A stretch of 64,000 nucleotides of DNA, taken from positions 146,941 through 210,940 of the forward strand of contig DFXZ01000014.1 of NCBI GenBank assembly GCA_002381805.1, written 5' to 3'. Numbering within the stretch: the stretch's first letter is position 1; every line of letters begins with the position of its first letter. The position numbers were made by a program, and so were the translations under genes. The DNA is from Bdellovibrio sp. UBA4095 (GTDB lineage Bacteria; Bdellovibrionota; Bdellovibrionia; Bdellovibrionales; Bdellovibrionaceae). Of this stretch, positions 53,763 to 62,498 are shown piece by piece. The notes beneath the pieces were generated by a model. It was not told the DNA's origin, made no database searches, and worked only from the letters and a program-made list of their open reading frames with translations.

Positions 53763-54344
53763 TTACGACAGCTTCCTATTGCTAATCAGCATGCGTTTGC
53801 CATCTTCAAAAAGGACTTCTAAACGATCGTACTCATTTGACAGAATATAACCCCAGCCGAAGATCTTGTGCTGGATTGGCGACTTGGCTTCGAACTGTCC
53901 AGAAATACTGTAACTAGGAGCTTTTACAGATCGATATTTCTCTTGCAGCTCATGCCACTTAATCTGATCATCGCTCAAGTTCGTCTTATCAAGCTTAAGT
54001 TTCTTCTCTTTTTTAGGAGCCTCAACAGCTGCTTTTTCTTGTGGCTCTGCTTTTTTCGGAACGACTTTCGGAGCCGCGACTTTTGCAGCAGGCTTTACTG
54101 CAGAAGCAGGCTTTACTGCAGAAGCAGGCTTAGCCGACTTTTTGGGTTCCAGATTTTTCGCAGCTTTTGCCGCAGGCTTTGCAACTTTCTCCGCAGGTTT
54201 TTTTGCGGCCTTCACAGCTTTTGGAGCTGGCTTCGCCGCTTTAGCTGGTTTCACTGCCTTAGCCGCTTTTTTAACAGGCTTTGCAGCTTTCGTAGCAGGT
54301 TTTTTCGCTGCACGCGCTTCCTTTTTTGCAGGCTTCTTTGCCAT
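53763..54344 (-). CDS. Histone-H1-like protein with Tudor-like C-terminal domain
   Basis: A 193-residue protein. Residues 1-110 are Lys/Ala/Pro-rich with KKPA and AKPA repeats (MAKKPAKKEARAAKKPATKA at the start), like bacterial H1 homologues and AlgP. The C-terminal 60 residues form a separate domain, with QHKIFGWGYILSNEYDRLEV and LFEDGKRMLISNRKL. This resembles the small Tudor-like domain at the end of UvrD/PcrA, which contacts RNA polymerase. The ATG at 54344 is chosen because AGAGGAA precedes it and the upstream frame is unlike. It may bind nucleoid DNA and polymerase. Confidence 0.72.
   Translation of the reverse strand: MAKKPAKKEARAAKKPATKAAKPVKKAAKAVKPAKAAKPAPKAVKAAKKPAEKVAKPAAKAAKNLEPKKSAKPASAVKPASAVKPAAKVAAPKVVPKKAEPQEKAAVEAPKKEKKLKLDKTNLSDDQIKWHELQEKYRSVKAPSYSISGQFEAKSPIQHKIFGWGYILSNEYDRLEVLFEDGKRMLISNRKLS
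54088..54132. repeat. Tandem 18-base repeat inside the H1-like gene
   Basis: Two exact copies of an 18-base unit (54088-54105 and 54106-54123), then half a third, encode the repeated SAVKPA units. Variation in copy number would change linker length. Confidence 0.8.
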
Positions 54345-54467
54345 CCCAATTCCTCTCGTCAATAAGTGAGAAAAGATCGAAAGTATTTTATTTAGCACAC
54401 TTATACTATCACTCAGTGCCTTGACATCAAAAAAATAATAGGAAAGTGTTAGCGCGAGGCATCACTT

Positions 54468-55514
54468 ATGATTACAGCTGAAGTTATTAAAGATCTTAAT
54501 TCGTCAGACCTCCATTTTGCAACCGGCCCGCTTACTTCCGTGGCAAGCAAAGTTCTCCCACCGGAAGAGTGTGATCACGAATGTTTGGTCTTCGTATCGA
54601 AACCCGAACAACTCGAAAAAGCACTCGCGGTGAAGGCACCGATTGTTATCGCACTTAAAAGCCTTGCTCTTCCCGAGTCCCCAAATACCGCCTTCTTCCA
54701 AACGGGATCTGTTCAACTTGCCATGTCAGCAGTTCTTCCGCTGTTTGATGGAAAAATGAACCGTTTTAATCAGGAGAGCAAAATACATCCGACTGCATCA
54801 GTGCATCCGACAGCTCATCTTGGCAAAAACGTCGGTATCGGTCCTTTTGCCGTGATCGGCGAACAAGTTCGAATCGGCGATGGTGCAACTATTGGAGCGC
54901 ACACTGTCATTGAATCCTATGCTGTCATTGGCGATCATACTCTTTTGCATCCGCAGGTATTTATTGGATCACATTGTGAAGTGGGCTCCAACTGCGAGAT
55001 TCACCCACACACTACAATTGGTTCGGACGGCTTTTCTTTTGTGCGCCGAAAAGATGGCATCCAGCTCAAAATTCCGCAGATTGGCCGGGTCGTCATCGGA
55101 AACAACGTTGAACTTGGAGCGAACTGCGCAGTTGACCGAGCCGCCCTTACCGAGACGCGAATAGGTCACGGCACTAAAATGGATAATCATTGCCATATTG
55201 GACATAACGTTCATATCGGCGAAAACTGCATCATGGCGGCAGGCTTCAAAGTGGCCGGTTCTTCGAAAATTGGAAAGAACTGTATGTTCGGGGGCGATGC
55301 GGCAGTCTCAGACCACATTATCGTCGTTGATAACTGCGTCTTTGCTGGCCGCGCCGCGGTTACGTTTGATATTCTTCAGCCTGGTCAATACGGTGGATAT
55401 CCGCTAGAACCATTACGCGACTCGCTCAAAACCCTGGCGAATAAAACTCATATCACTCGTATGAGGAAGGATTTGGCTCGCGTTTTGAAACAACTTGGTT
55501 TGAAGGAAGATTAA
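54468..55514 (+). CDS. lpxD: UDP-3-O-acylglucosamine N-acyltransferase
   Basis: Third enzyme of lipid A synthesis, adding a hydroxyacyl chain to UDP-3-O-acyl-GlcN. The 348-residue protein has a non-repeat N-domain (about 1-100) and a left-handed beta-helix of hexapeptide repeats ([40 protein letters not shown], and others), with catalytic His in [12 protein letters not shown]. The C-terminal helix ends with [14 protein letters not shown]. No lpxA or fabZ lies next to it. AGCGCGAGGCATC precedes the ATG. A membrane protein gene follows 11 bases later. Confidence 0.93.
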   Translation: MITAEVIKDLNSSDLHFATGPLTSVASKVLPPEECDHECLVFVSKPEQLEKALAVKAPIVIALKSLALPESPNTAFFQTGSVQLAMSAVLPLFDGKMNRFNQESKIHPTASVHPTAHLGKNVGIGPFAVIGEQVRIGDGATIGAHTVIESYAVIGDHTLLHPQVFIGSHCEVGSNCEIHPHTTIGSDGFSFVRRKDGIQLKIPQIGRVVIGNNVELGANCAVDRAALTETRIGHGTKMDNHCHIGHNVHIGENCIMAAGFKVAGSSKIGKNCMFGGDAAVSDHIIVVDNCVFAGRAAVTFDILQPGQYGGYPLEPLRDSLKTLANKTHITRMRKDLARVLKQLGLKED

Positions 55515-55524
55515 AGGAGAAATC

Positions 55525-55890
55525 ATGTCCTATCAGTTCTATAAAATTTTGCATCTTTTGGGTCTTATGCTTCTGTTCTTTGGCTTTGGTGGTCTTCTAA
55601 TTTCTGCATATGCAAGAGTTGAGCTTAAGAAAGCAGCTCGCATCATGGGGTTTGTTACTCATGGCGTGGGATTGCTCTTTATCTTAGTGAGTGGCTTCGG
55701 TATGGCAGCTCGCTTGGGGTTCATGGCTGGGCTTCCTTCATGGATTCATGCAAAGATTGGCATTTGGCTGGTTCTTGGTATTGCAATCTCTCTTGTAAAA
55801 CGTAAAGGATATATCGGATGGCCGGTAGCAATCCTACTTTTGGGCTTGGGCACTTCCGCTGCCTACATAGCAATCAACAAACCGTTCTAA
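55525..55890 (+). CDS. Small integral membrane protein, four spans
   Basis: A 121-residue protein with four hydrophobic helices, starting YKILHLLGLMLLFFGFGG, with His residues near helix ends (LHLLG, VTHGVG, IHAKIG). The pattern resembles the SirB2/DUF2214-type heme-like membrane families, but the match is not decisive. AAAGGAG lies six bases before the ATG. It is cotranscribed with lpxD and is followed by a terminator. Confidence 0.72.
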   Translation: MSYQFYKILHLLGLMLLFFGFGGLLISAYARVELKKAARIMGFVTHGVGLLFILVSGFGMAARLGFMAGLPSWIHAKIGIWLVLGIAISLVKRKGYIGWPVAILLLGLGTSAAYIAINKPF

Positions 55891-55916
55891 ATTCAGACAT
55901 TAAACTTTTATTTTAG

Positions 55917-55948
55917 AAGACCTTGAGCCACTCAAGGTCTTTTTTTTA
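55917..55948 (+). terminator. Intrinsic terminator of the lpxD operon
   Basis: AAGACCTTGAG / CTCAAGGTCTT with loop CCA is followed by eight T residues. Confidence 0.9.
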
Positions 55949-56140
55949 TTTTCTAATTCAGCTTCTGCACTTTTCGGTAATAAGAACTTTCCCAATTCAG
56001 TTAAACCAACCTCATCCAAATGCAGACAGCCAGCTCAGCAGATTCTCGTTCATCGAAAACGAAAGCTTCTCTGATCTATGGGGGCGCTTAGCCTCGCTCT
56101 TATAAGACAGCCATGACCTCGTCCGTAGTCTGCCTCTACC

Positions 56141-56170
56141 TTGTGGGCCAGCGAAGGATTGCGGTAAAAT
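56141..56170 (+). promoter_or_regulatory. Predicted promoter at the glycosylase start
   Basis: TTGTGG (56141-56146), an 18-base spacer and TAAAAT (56165-56170) place transcription at about 56177, which is the ATG. No ribosome-binding site precedes that ATG, so the mRNA may be leaderless. The rest of the gap 55949-56140 shows no gene. Confidence 0.45.
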
Positions 56171-56176
56171 ACAAGT

Positions 56177-56770
56177 ATGTCGAAGTCCTTAAACAAAGTC
56201 CTCCAAGAGGCCAGGAAATGCAGACTCTGCGAAAAACATTTGCCCTTAGGGCCTCGCCCCATCGTCACTGGTCACAAAAATTCAAAAATAATGATCATTG
56301 GTCAGGCCCCAGGAACAAAGGTTCACGACAGTGGACAATCTTGGAACGATCGCAGCGGTGATCACCTTAGAGAGTGGCTGCAAATGGATCGCGACGTGTT
56401 TTACAATCAGAAATTAATCAGCATCATGCCGATGGGTTTTTGCTATCCTGGCAAAGCTCAACAGGGCGACAAACCACCTCGGCGAGAATGTGCACCGCTG
56501 TGGCACTCGAAGATCCGCGAAGCTTTACCAAATATTCAGCTAACTTTATTGGTAGGCGCCTATGCCCAAAAGTATTATTTGAAGGAACGCTGCAAAAGTA
56601 CCATGGCGGAAACCGTACAAAACTGGAAAGACTATCTACCAGAGTTTTTCCCCCTGCCGCACCCTTCATGGCGCAGTCGCGGTTGGATTCAAAATAACCC
56701 CTGGTTCGAAACCGAACTTTTGCCGGACTTAAAAAAAATCGTCGACAAGATCCTTGCCGACGATGAATAA
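56177..56770 (+). CDS. Uracil-DNA glycosylase family protein
   Basis: A 197-residue protein of the uracil-DNA glycosylase superfamily. The N-terminal CRLCEKHL pair and IMIIGQAPGTKVHDSGQSW (active-site loop with GQAPG) are followed by the C-terminal LPHPSWRSRGW (leucine-intercalation-type HPS motif). The Cys residues may bind a metal, but the four-Cys iron-sulfur set of family 4 is not complete. It would excise uracil or related bases, and the exact specificity is uncertain. Confidence 0.83.
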   Translation: MSKSLNKVLQEARKCRLCEKHLPLGPRPIVTGHKNSKIMIIGQAPGTKVHDSGQSWNDRSGDHLREWLQMDRDVFYNQKLISIMPMGFCYPGKAQQGDKPPRRECAPLWHSKIREALPNIQLTLLVGAYAQKYYLKERCKSTMAETVQNWKDYLPEFFPLPHPSWRSRGWIQNNPWFETELLPDLKKIVDKILADDE

Positions 56771-56809
56771 ACGAATGACTCGTCCTTATTTAAATACTCA
56801 CTAGCTAAA

Positions 56810-57934
56810 TTAGAACATGCTGTATTTAAGGAAACGGCATTCGATGTTTCCGTTAAATACGAAATGCTTGCGCGTTGATTTCAATTTTAAATCAGCGATC
56901 AGCTCCTTGTTTCCCGAGAGAACCCAAGCATCCCAACCTTTGAATCTATGCTTCAAAGTAAAACTAAGATCACGATAAACATCTCGCAAATTATCTTCAT
57001 CCCCGATACGCGCTCCGTAAGGAGGGTTTACGATAATAAGACCTTTTTCAGCCGGTGGCTCCACCGTGGCAACCGCCTCTTTGCGGAATTCGATTACGTG
57101 ATCAACACCTGCACGAGCTGCATTTTCTTTGGCGTTCGATAGAACCTTGCGATCGATATCAAATCCATAAAGTTTAAATTCAAGATCCTCTTTTTCTGAA
57201 TCCATGGCTTCCTGAACAAGTTTTTCCCAAACTTCCTTGTCGTAGGACAACCAATTCATAAAGCCAAATCTTTTGCGATTTAACCCGGGCGCAATATGAA
57301 GTGCCATCATCGCACCTTCGATAAGGAACGTTCCAGATCCGCACATGAAATCCACGAGTGGTGAATTCCCATCCCACTCCGTCAAGCTGATCAATCCTGC
57401 AGCTAAGTTCTCCTTAAGTGGAGCTTCGCCGACCTCCTTGCGATATCCTCGTTTAAAAAGACTGTCACCTGAAGTATCGATCGCTACGTTAAACTGATTT
57501 TTCACCGCTCTGACATGAATTCGCAAAGCTGGGTTTTCATTGTCGACATCAGGACGTACTCCGAATTTTTCGCGGAACTGATCAACGATGGCATCTTTGA
57601 TTTTCATCGCGACGAAACGCTGATCGCGCATCATCCCATCTTTAACAGTGGCATCAATTGCGATCGATTGGTTCGGTTTGATATATTTGGTAAAATCGTG
57701 ACGAAGAATCTGGTTATAGAGTTCTTCAGGCTGGTAAGCCGTGAAATCCAAAATTGGCTTTAAGATTCGGCTGGCTAAGCGAGAATGGAGATTGGCTCTG
57801 TAGCAGCCTTCCCAATTACTTTCGAAGAAAACTCCACCAACGGCTTTGTCGGTGACACTAAATCCAAGTTTTTTAAGTTCAACTTCAAGGGGTTCGACGA
57901 GGCCACGGGCTGTGGAAGCGAAAAATTCAGGCAT
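56810..57934 (-). CDS. THUMP-domain RNA methyltransferase, RlmL-like
   Basis: A 374-residue protein with an N-terminal THUMP domain (about 55-155) and a class I methyltransferase domain with LVDFMCGSGTFLIEGA (SAM loop), YGFDIDRKVLSNAKENA and IIVNPPYGARIG (catalytic NPPY). It matches the RlmL half of E. coli RlmKL, which makes m2G2445 in 23S rRNA, and lacks the RlmK half. It is probably an rRNA guanine N2-methyltransferase. Confidence 0.9.
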   Translation of the reverse strand: MPEFFASTARGLVEPLEVELKKLGFSVTDKAVGGVFFESNWEGCYRANLHSRLASRILKPILDFTAYQPEELYNQILRHDFTKYIKPNQSIAIDATVKDGMMRDQRFVAMKIKDAIVDQFREKFGVRPDVDNENPALRIHVRAVKNQFNVAIDTSGDSLFKRGYRKEVGEAPLKENLAAGLISLTEWDGNSPLVDFMCGSGTFLIEGAMMALHIAPGLNRKRFGFMNWLSYDKEVWEKLVQEAMDSEKEDLEFKLYGFDIDRKVLSNAKENAARAGVDHVIEFRKEAVATVEPPAEKGLIIVNPPYGARIGDEDNLRDVYRDLSFTLKHRFKGWDAWVLSGNKELIADLKLKSTRKHFVFNGNIECRFLKYSMF

Positions 57935-57989
57935 GGGGCTGGGTCCTTTCTATTGGTTAGAAGACCCAATCCCAAGCGCTGGATCTTCC

Positions 57990-59726
57990 TTATGTTTCTC
58001 GATATTGAGGGCCCCCGCCACCTTCCGGCGCGGTCCACTCGATATTTTCGAATGGGCACTTAATATCACAAGTTTGGCAATGAATACAGTTCGTATAATT
58101 AACGTGTAAGTCCTTCTTACCCTCTGTCAATAAAGATGGCACCATCTCGTAAACATTAGCCGGGCAGAAATGATTACACGGTGATTTATAGTTCGGCTCA
58201 CATACCGTGCGGCAGATATCCGTGTCTTTTACGATCAAATGGTTCGGAGAGTCCTCGTCATGCATCGTACCTGTTAAGTAAACACTGGATAGCTTATCAA
58301 AGAACAGCTCCCCATCCGGTTTCGGTAACTGCCCCAATTGCTCCTCGAGCCCATCCGGTCCCCAAACATCCACCACAGACTCTGTGACCTGCGCGTCGAT
58401 GTGTTCGATAGGCATAGGATCCTGCAATCCCCGGCCTCCAGTGATCTCCTGAAGCCCCAACAATGGCATGCTAGCGAAGACGCCCTTGCTCAGCGCTTGA
58501 TGGAAGTTGCGAACACGGTAAAGTTCGCTTTTGACATAGCCATCATGAATGCGGGTCTCGTAGGCTTTCGTGACAGTCTCGGAGAACTCTGCTCCTTGAA
58601 CCAAGCCTTCTAAAATCGTATCAGCAGCCTGCATTCCTGACTTCATGGCCAAGTGAATGCCTTTCAGCTTCTGCACATCGACCATGCTCGCTGTATCACC
58701 ACAAACCATCCAACCATGGCCATACAGCTTCGGCATCGAATACCAACCGCCAGCGGGAAGGGTCTTGCCACCATAGGCGACGACTTTTCCACCTTTAACC
58801 ATGCTTTGAATGAACGGATGAGTTTTAAGTTTTTGCAGCTCGCGGTGTGGATCCAATAATGGATCTTCGCTATCCAAGTAAGCCACAAGACCCAAAATGA
58901 TTTTGTCTCCAGGAATCGTGTACAGAAAAGTTCCACCAATGGATTTTGAAAGTGGGAATCCAAGAGTGTGGATCACTTGACCAGGTTCGACCGTTCCCGC
59001 AGGCATTTGAATAATTTCTTTAACGCCTTCTTCAAAGACTTCTTTGTTTTTGCCATCACGCAGGTTCAGTTTTTTCGCAACTTGTTTGAACAAAGAGCCG
59101 CGTGTGCCTTCGGCAAAAATTGTAACTTTGGATTTCAATATCAACCCGGGCTCAAAATTCGGCTTAGGATTGCCATTCTTATCACGGCCTTTGTCGCCAG
59201 TGCGCACCCCAACGATTTTGTCACCTTCGTAAAGGGCTTCGACCGCAGCAAAACCCGGGAAAATGTTGATGCCTTTTTCTTCGCACTTGCTGGCTAACCA
59301 GCGATTGAACTTACTTAGTGAAAGGATGTAGTTTCCCTCATTGTGAAAAGGCGGCGGAGTGATCGGAAGTTTAAAGGAAAAATCCGATCCCAAATAGTAA
59401 ACCGCATCTTTAGTCACTTCCGAATCAATCGGGCAACCATCTTCCTTATAGTTTGGAACCAACTCTCGCAGAGCCTTTGGGTTCAAAACCGCACCGGAAA
59501 AACTATGGGCTCCAACTTCAGAAGCTTTTTCCAAAACAACAATCATTTGTTCGGGAATAGGTTGCCCTTGTTTCGTGCCTGCGGCGATGTCATCGTTGTG
59601 CTTCTGAATTTGGTTTTGCAAATGCAAAGCACAAGATAAGCCTGCGGCACCACCGCCGACGATCAGAACGTCGACATCCATAGTTTCTCGTGTAACACCT
59701 TCTGGAAGATGATCATAAACTGCCAT
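57990..59726 (-). CDS. Electron transfer flavoprotein:quinone oxidoreductase
   Basis: Membrane-associated flavoprotein of 578 residues that passes electrons from ETF to the quinone pool. FAD binding is shown by DVLIVGGGAAGLSCALHLQ near residue 25, with VSDTASMV-like VVCGDTASMVDV in the FAD-domain end. The C-terminal 4Fe-4S ligands lie in TNCIHCQTCDIKCPFENIEW. This is the standard ETF-QO layout and length. With the 2-oxoacid dehydrogenase genes it points to amino-acid or fatty-acid oxidation, as expected for a predator fed on host protein and lipid. Confidence 0.95.
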   Translation of the reverse strand: MAVYDHLPEGVTRETMDVDVLIVGGGAAGLSCALHLQNQIQKHNDDIAAGTKQGQPIPEQMIVVLEKASEVGAHSFSGAVLNPKALRELVPNYKEDGCPIDSEVTKDAVYYLGSDFSFKLPITPPPFHNEGNYILSLSKFNRWLASKCEEKGINIFPGFAAVEALYEGDKIVGVRTGDKGRDKNGNPKPNFEPGLILKSKVTIFAEGTRGSLFKQVAKKLNLRDGKNKEVFEEGVKEIIQMPAGTVEPGQVIHTLGFPLSKSIGGTFLYTIPGDKIILGLVAYLDSEDPLLDPHRELQKLKTHPFIQSMVKGGKVVAYGGKTLPAGGWYSMPKLYGHGWMVCGDTASMVDVQKLKGIHLAMKSGMQAADTILEGLVQGAEFSETVTKAYETRIHDGYVKSELYRVRNFHQALSKGVFASMPLLGLQEITGGRGLQDPMPIEHIDAQVTESVVDVWGPDGLEEQLGQLPKPDGELFFDKLSSVYLTGTMHDEDSPNHLIVKDTDICRTVCEPNYKSPCNHFCPANVYEMVPSLLTEGKKDLHVNYTNCIHCQTCDIKCPFENIEWTAPEGGGGPQYRET

Positions 59727-59747
59727 TTCAATTTCTCCGATACCGAT

Positions 59748-59981
59748 TTATTCTTCTGATTCGTCTTTAATTTCTGCTTGAGGAGCCAACTTACGTGGCG
59801 GCGTTGCGACTTGATTTTGGACCTTGAGGTCCTCCTCGTCACGTCCACCAGGATAAATGCGCTTACGCACTTTTACTGCCGTCTCTGCTTCAGCTTTTTC
59901 ATCATATTCTCTGCTTTGTGCATAACCTGTCGAACTCAACGAGCCCAACAAAAGAACAACGAACAAAAGACTTCGAATCAT
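59748..59981 (-). CDS. Small hypothetical secreted protein, 77 aa
   Basis: Exported 77-residue protein with signal peptide MIRSLLFVVLLLGSLSSTGYA and a highly charged, probably disordered mature part rich in Glu, Lys and Arg. No family is recognised. It lies 21 bases upstream of the ETF-QO gene on the same strand. Confidence 0.58.
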   Translation of the reverse strand: MIRSLLFVVLLLGSLSSTGYAQSREYDEKAEAETAVKVRKRIYPGGRDEEDLKVQNQVATPPRKLAPQAEIKDESEE

Positions 59982-60074
59982 AAGCCCCCCGACCCAGAAT
60001 AAAGCTAAGCAATGCGCGTATTTAACGGCTTCAGTGTAATCTTGTCATGGGAATTGTGCAAAGCTTTTGCAGAG

Positions 60075-60914
60075 CTAGCCAACCGGCAGTCGCCGATGAA
60101 ACTTCATCGGAATTTGCTGGCGAACACTTTCAAGGCGCTTCTTTGCCAGTTTTGAAATGATCACACCCGGAGTGCGCTTACCAGAAGTATCCATTTGCTC
60201 CACAACGTCGCCCCAAGGATCGATAATGAGGCTGTGACCATGTGTTTCGCGAACCCCACCCTTACTTCCTTGATGAGTCCCGGCCTGGGCACTGGCCAAA
60301 ACATAAGCTTGGTTCTCAATTGCGCGTGCGCGAAGCAAGATTTCCCAATGAGCTTCTCCGGTGGTTGTCAGAAAAGCTGCGGGCAAAAGGATCAGGTCGA
60401 CATCTTTACGTGCGTAGTGCGAAAACAACTCGGCAAATCGCACATCATAACAGATCGCTTCACCGACTTTCCACCCATCTATCTCCAAAATATTGGGGGA
60501 CTGGCCATGTCGAAACACATCGGATTCACGAAAAGGATTTTGATTCTCAAGTTGAATATCGAAAAGATGCAATTTCTGATATGTCGGCTGAACTTCACCT
60601 TCGGGAGTGACTAAGACCGAAGAGTTGTAAAGGTGGCCTTCGATATAAAGTGGAACCGAACCTAGATGGAGATAGGTTTTATAATGCTGCGCCAGCTCAG
60701 AAAGCCGACTAAACGCGGGATGGGACAAAGTAAAACCAGGAATTTTTTCACCTTCAACCAAACGCAGGTAAAGGCAATTTTCAGGAAAACAGACAAAGCG
60801 AGGTTGAGAGTTCTGAAAGGCCTTCTCCATCAAGGCTTCCATCTGCATCAGATTCGCATCGACATCATCAATGGAAGTCATTTGCACAGCTGCAACAATA
60901 AGCTCTGAACTCAT
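60075..60914 (-). CDS. Nitrilase-superfamily amidase (NIT1-like)
   Basis: Carbon-nitrogen hydrolase of 279 residues. The catalytic triad is visible as Glu in CFPENCLYLR, Lys in YQKLHLFDIQLE and Cys in VGEAICYDVRFAEL. The Phe-Arg-Glu context and length match the NIT1/deaminated glutathione amidase branch, which cleaves deaminated glutathione to 2-oxoglutarate and Cys-Gly. Substrate assignment is by family only. AGGTCTT precedes the ATG. Confidence 0.9.
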   Translation of the reverse strand: MSSELIVAAVQMTSIDDVDANLMQMEALMEKAFQNSQPRFVCFPENCLYLRLVEGEKIPGFTLSHPAFSRLSELAQHYKTYLHLGSVPLYIEGHLYNSSVLVTPEGEVQPTYQKLHLFDIQLENQNPFRESDVFRHGQSPNILEIDGWKVGEAICYDVRFAELFSHYARKDVDLILLPAAFLTTTGEAHWEILLRARAIENQAYVLASAQAGTHQGSKGGVRETHGHSLIIDPWGDVVEQMDTSGKRTPGVIISKLAKKRLESVRQQIPMKFHRRLPVG

Positions 60915-60931
60915 AAGACCTGCCCCCAGAG

Positions 60932-61279
60932 TTACTGCTCGGTCGGAGCAAGATTAGAAGATCGGGCTTCCTTTACTTCGCGGCAATTCCATTTTGCCTC
61001 TTCTAAATTTTTTCTGACACCAGAAAGAAACTCTTCGCAAGAGCCCGGGTTTTGACCCGACCCGATCAATTGATCGACGCCCTGCTTGTTGTAAATGGTT
61101 CGGCATTTCTGATCCTGACCAAACTCAACACGAAGAGTACGCACGACTTTATTATTTTTGCAGAGAACGAGAGAGTTACCGATGTCGGCAAGAGAGAGGG
61201 ACGAAAAAAAAAGCACCGACATCATAGCTGACACGAGTGCTTTTATTTTTAATGCTTTGGAAATTTTATTTTGTAACAA
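60932..61279 (-). CDS. Hypothetical secreted protein, 115 aa
   Basis: The TTG at 61279 is chosen because AAGGAG lies seven bases before it and a good signal peptide follows (ALVSAMMSVLFFSSLSLA). An in-frame GTG at 61339 would add 20 residues without a ribosome-binding site. The mature part has four cysteines (VLCKN, KCRTI, SCEEF, NCREV). No family is recognised. It lies 17 bases before the nitrilase gene on the same strand. Confidence 0.65.
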   Translation of the reverse strand: MLQNKISKALKIKALVSAMMSVLFFSSLSLADIGNSLVLCKNNKVVRTLRVEFGQDQKCRTIYNKQGVDQLIGSGQNPGSCEEFLSGVRKNLEEAKWNCREVKEARSSNLAPTEQ

Positions 61280-61371
61280 GCTGCTTCTCCTTGAAATCTT
61301 GGAGTTTCGAAATTGAGGCCGGGAAAGAACCCCGACCACAAAACAATTTTACGCAGCTATCGAACAAGACT

Positions 61372-61422
61372 TAAATAAAGAGATGCCTATAGGACCAAAA
61401 TTAGACTTTGTCTTAGGCATCT
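61372..61422 (-). terminator. Possible terminator of the L28-L24 operon
   Basis: AGATGCCTA / TAGGCATCT (61381-61389 with 61414-61422) forms a nine-base stem with a 24-base loop. The minus-strand continuation is CTTTATTT, a broken T-run. Confidence 0.5.
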
Positions 61423-61431
61423 TTTGCCCAA

Positions 61432-61692
61432 TTAGGCAGACTTTGATTTCGCCGCTTTTTTAGAAGTTTTCTTCTCTTTAGTAGCAGCCTCAACCAACTT
61501 CACGTTTGAGTAGTCGATGAAGCCTTCTTTTTTCAAGAGACCTTCTTTTTTATCGTAGTGAGTTTGTACTTTCACACCTTGAACCATGATCTTCATGTTC
61601 GCAGCGTCAACAGCCAAAACCGAGCCTTTTTTGCCTTTATCTGATCCAGTAGTAACCTGTACAGTAGCGCCTTTTTTAATTTTCAATTTCAT
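61432..61692 (-). CDS. rplX: Ribosomal protein uL24-like (short)
   Basis: KOW-motif protein of 86 residues, with MKLKIKKGATVQVTTGSDKGKKGSV as N-terminus (given in part) and DYSNVKLVEAATKEKK near the end. This matches ribosomal protein L24 but is short of the usual 100-105, because the middle loop is reduced, and it ends in a Lys/Ala tail. It sits outside the S10 operon context and 15 bases after the L28 gene, so it may be a second copy. That cannot be settled here. Confidence 0.8.
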   Translation of the reverse strand: MKLKIKKGATVQVTTGSDKGKKGSVLAVDAANMKIMVQGVKVQTHYDKKEGLLKKEGFIDYSNVKLVEAATKEKKTSKKAAKSKSA

Positions 61693-61707
61693 GACGGCAA
61701 GCCTTTA

Positions 61708-61992
61708 TTATTTATTGCTGATTTTCTTTTTAATTCTTAGTTTCACAGCCAAAGCTCTTTTAGAGAGTTTTGCATCTTCCTGATTAAGGATGAAGTTGTC
61801 GAAACCACCAACGTGTTCCATATCGCGGATAGCGCTTGTCGCTACATGCAATCTGACCATTTGATTCAAATAACGGCTAAATATGCGTTTTTTCTGAACA
61901 TTTGGCTGAACAATCTTCTTTGTTTTAATGTTGGAGTGGCTCACCAAGTTCTTAACTACAGGGCCTTTTCCAGTTACTTCACATTTGCTCAT
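61708..61992 (-). CDS. rpmB: Ribosomal protein bL28
   Basis: Ribosomal protein L28 of 94 residues. It starts MSKCEVTGKGPVVKNLVSHS and has NIKTKKIVQPNVQKK and VRLHVATSAIRDM. Only one Cys (residue 4) is present, so it is a zinc-free form. AGAGGAGC lies seven bases before the ATG. It is first in an L28-L24 pair, divergent from the S18 gene. Confidence 0.92.
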   Translation of the reverse strand: MSKCEVTGKGPVVKNLVSHSNIKTKKIVQPNVQKKRIFSRYLNQMVRLHVATSAIRDMEHVGGFDNFILNQEDAKLSKRALAVKLRIKKKISNK

Positions 61993-62090
61993 ATCTAAGC
62001 TCCTCTAACTCTATGTGCAGGCTTCAAGTCTAGACCAGCACCGACATAGGCGCCGCAAACAAGAAACAACCATATAAAGTAAAAAGACAC

Positions 62091-62119
62091 TTGATGGCAA
62101 CTGTTTTTTCTCGTATACA
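62091..62119 (+). promoter_or_regulatory. Sigma-70 promoter of rpsR
   Basis: TTGATG (62091-62096), a 17-base spacer and TATACA (62114-62119) make a good promoter. The start would be near 62126, leaving a 34-base leader with AAAGAGG before the ATG. Confidence 0.75.
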
Positions 62120-62159
62120 CATTAACTCCCTAATCAAAAGGAAATCGAAAGAGGTTACA

Positions 62160-62429
62160 ATGAAAAAAACAACTCGTAGCAAATACCGTCAGGAATTCTC
62201 AGGCGATCACGTTTTCGACTATAAAGATCCAGCATCTTTGACTCGTTTTATCGGTGACGGTGGCAAAATCACTCCTTCTAGAATCTCTAAGCTCAGCGTA
62301 GCTCAACAGAAGCGCGTTGCTGCTGCTGTTAAGAAGTCTCGTAACCTAGCATTGTTGCCTTCTGGTTCAGATGCTTACGATACTTTCCACAGAGCTGAAG
62401 CTATTTCTCCAGTTCCTTTCGAGATCTAG
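62160..62429 (+). CDS. rpsR: Ribosomal protein bS18
   Basis: Ribosomal protein S18 of 89 residues. The core reads FDYKDPASLTRFIGDGG and ARN-like SRNLALLPSGSDAYD. The ATG at 62160 follows AAAGAGG, and earlier starts add unlike residues. No Cys is present. It is separate from rpsF and rplI, its usual partners, and diverges from rpmB. Confidence 0.93.
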   Translation: MKKTTRSKYRQEFSGDHVFDYKDPASLTRFIGDGGKITPSRISKLSVAQQKRVAAAVKKSRNLALLPSGSDAYDTFHRAEAISPVPFEI

Positions 62430-62470
62430 TTTAAAGCGATCCGTTAAGAGATTTCCTTGATGGGATAATT

Positions 62471-62498
62471 AAAAAGCCGGTTTTTAACCGGCTTTTTT
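62471..62498. terminator. Bidirectional terminator after rpsR
   Basis: AAAAAGCCGGTT / AACCGGCTTTTT with loop TTT lies 41 bases after the rpsR stop, and the convergent gene's stop falls inside it. Confidence 0.9.

Noticed and set aside
53868..54365. 165-codon plus-strand frame opposite the H1-like gene
   Set aside because: Its Arg/Phe/Cys-rich repeats are the complement of Lys/Ala-rich codons; no ribosome-binding site or domain.
54142..54369. Ala/Gly/Phe-rich plus-strand frame that looks like a membrane protein
   Set aside because: It is also the complement of the H1-like repeats, so the apparent hydrophobicity is an artefact.
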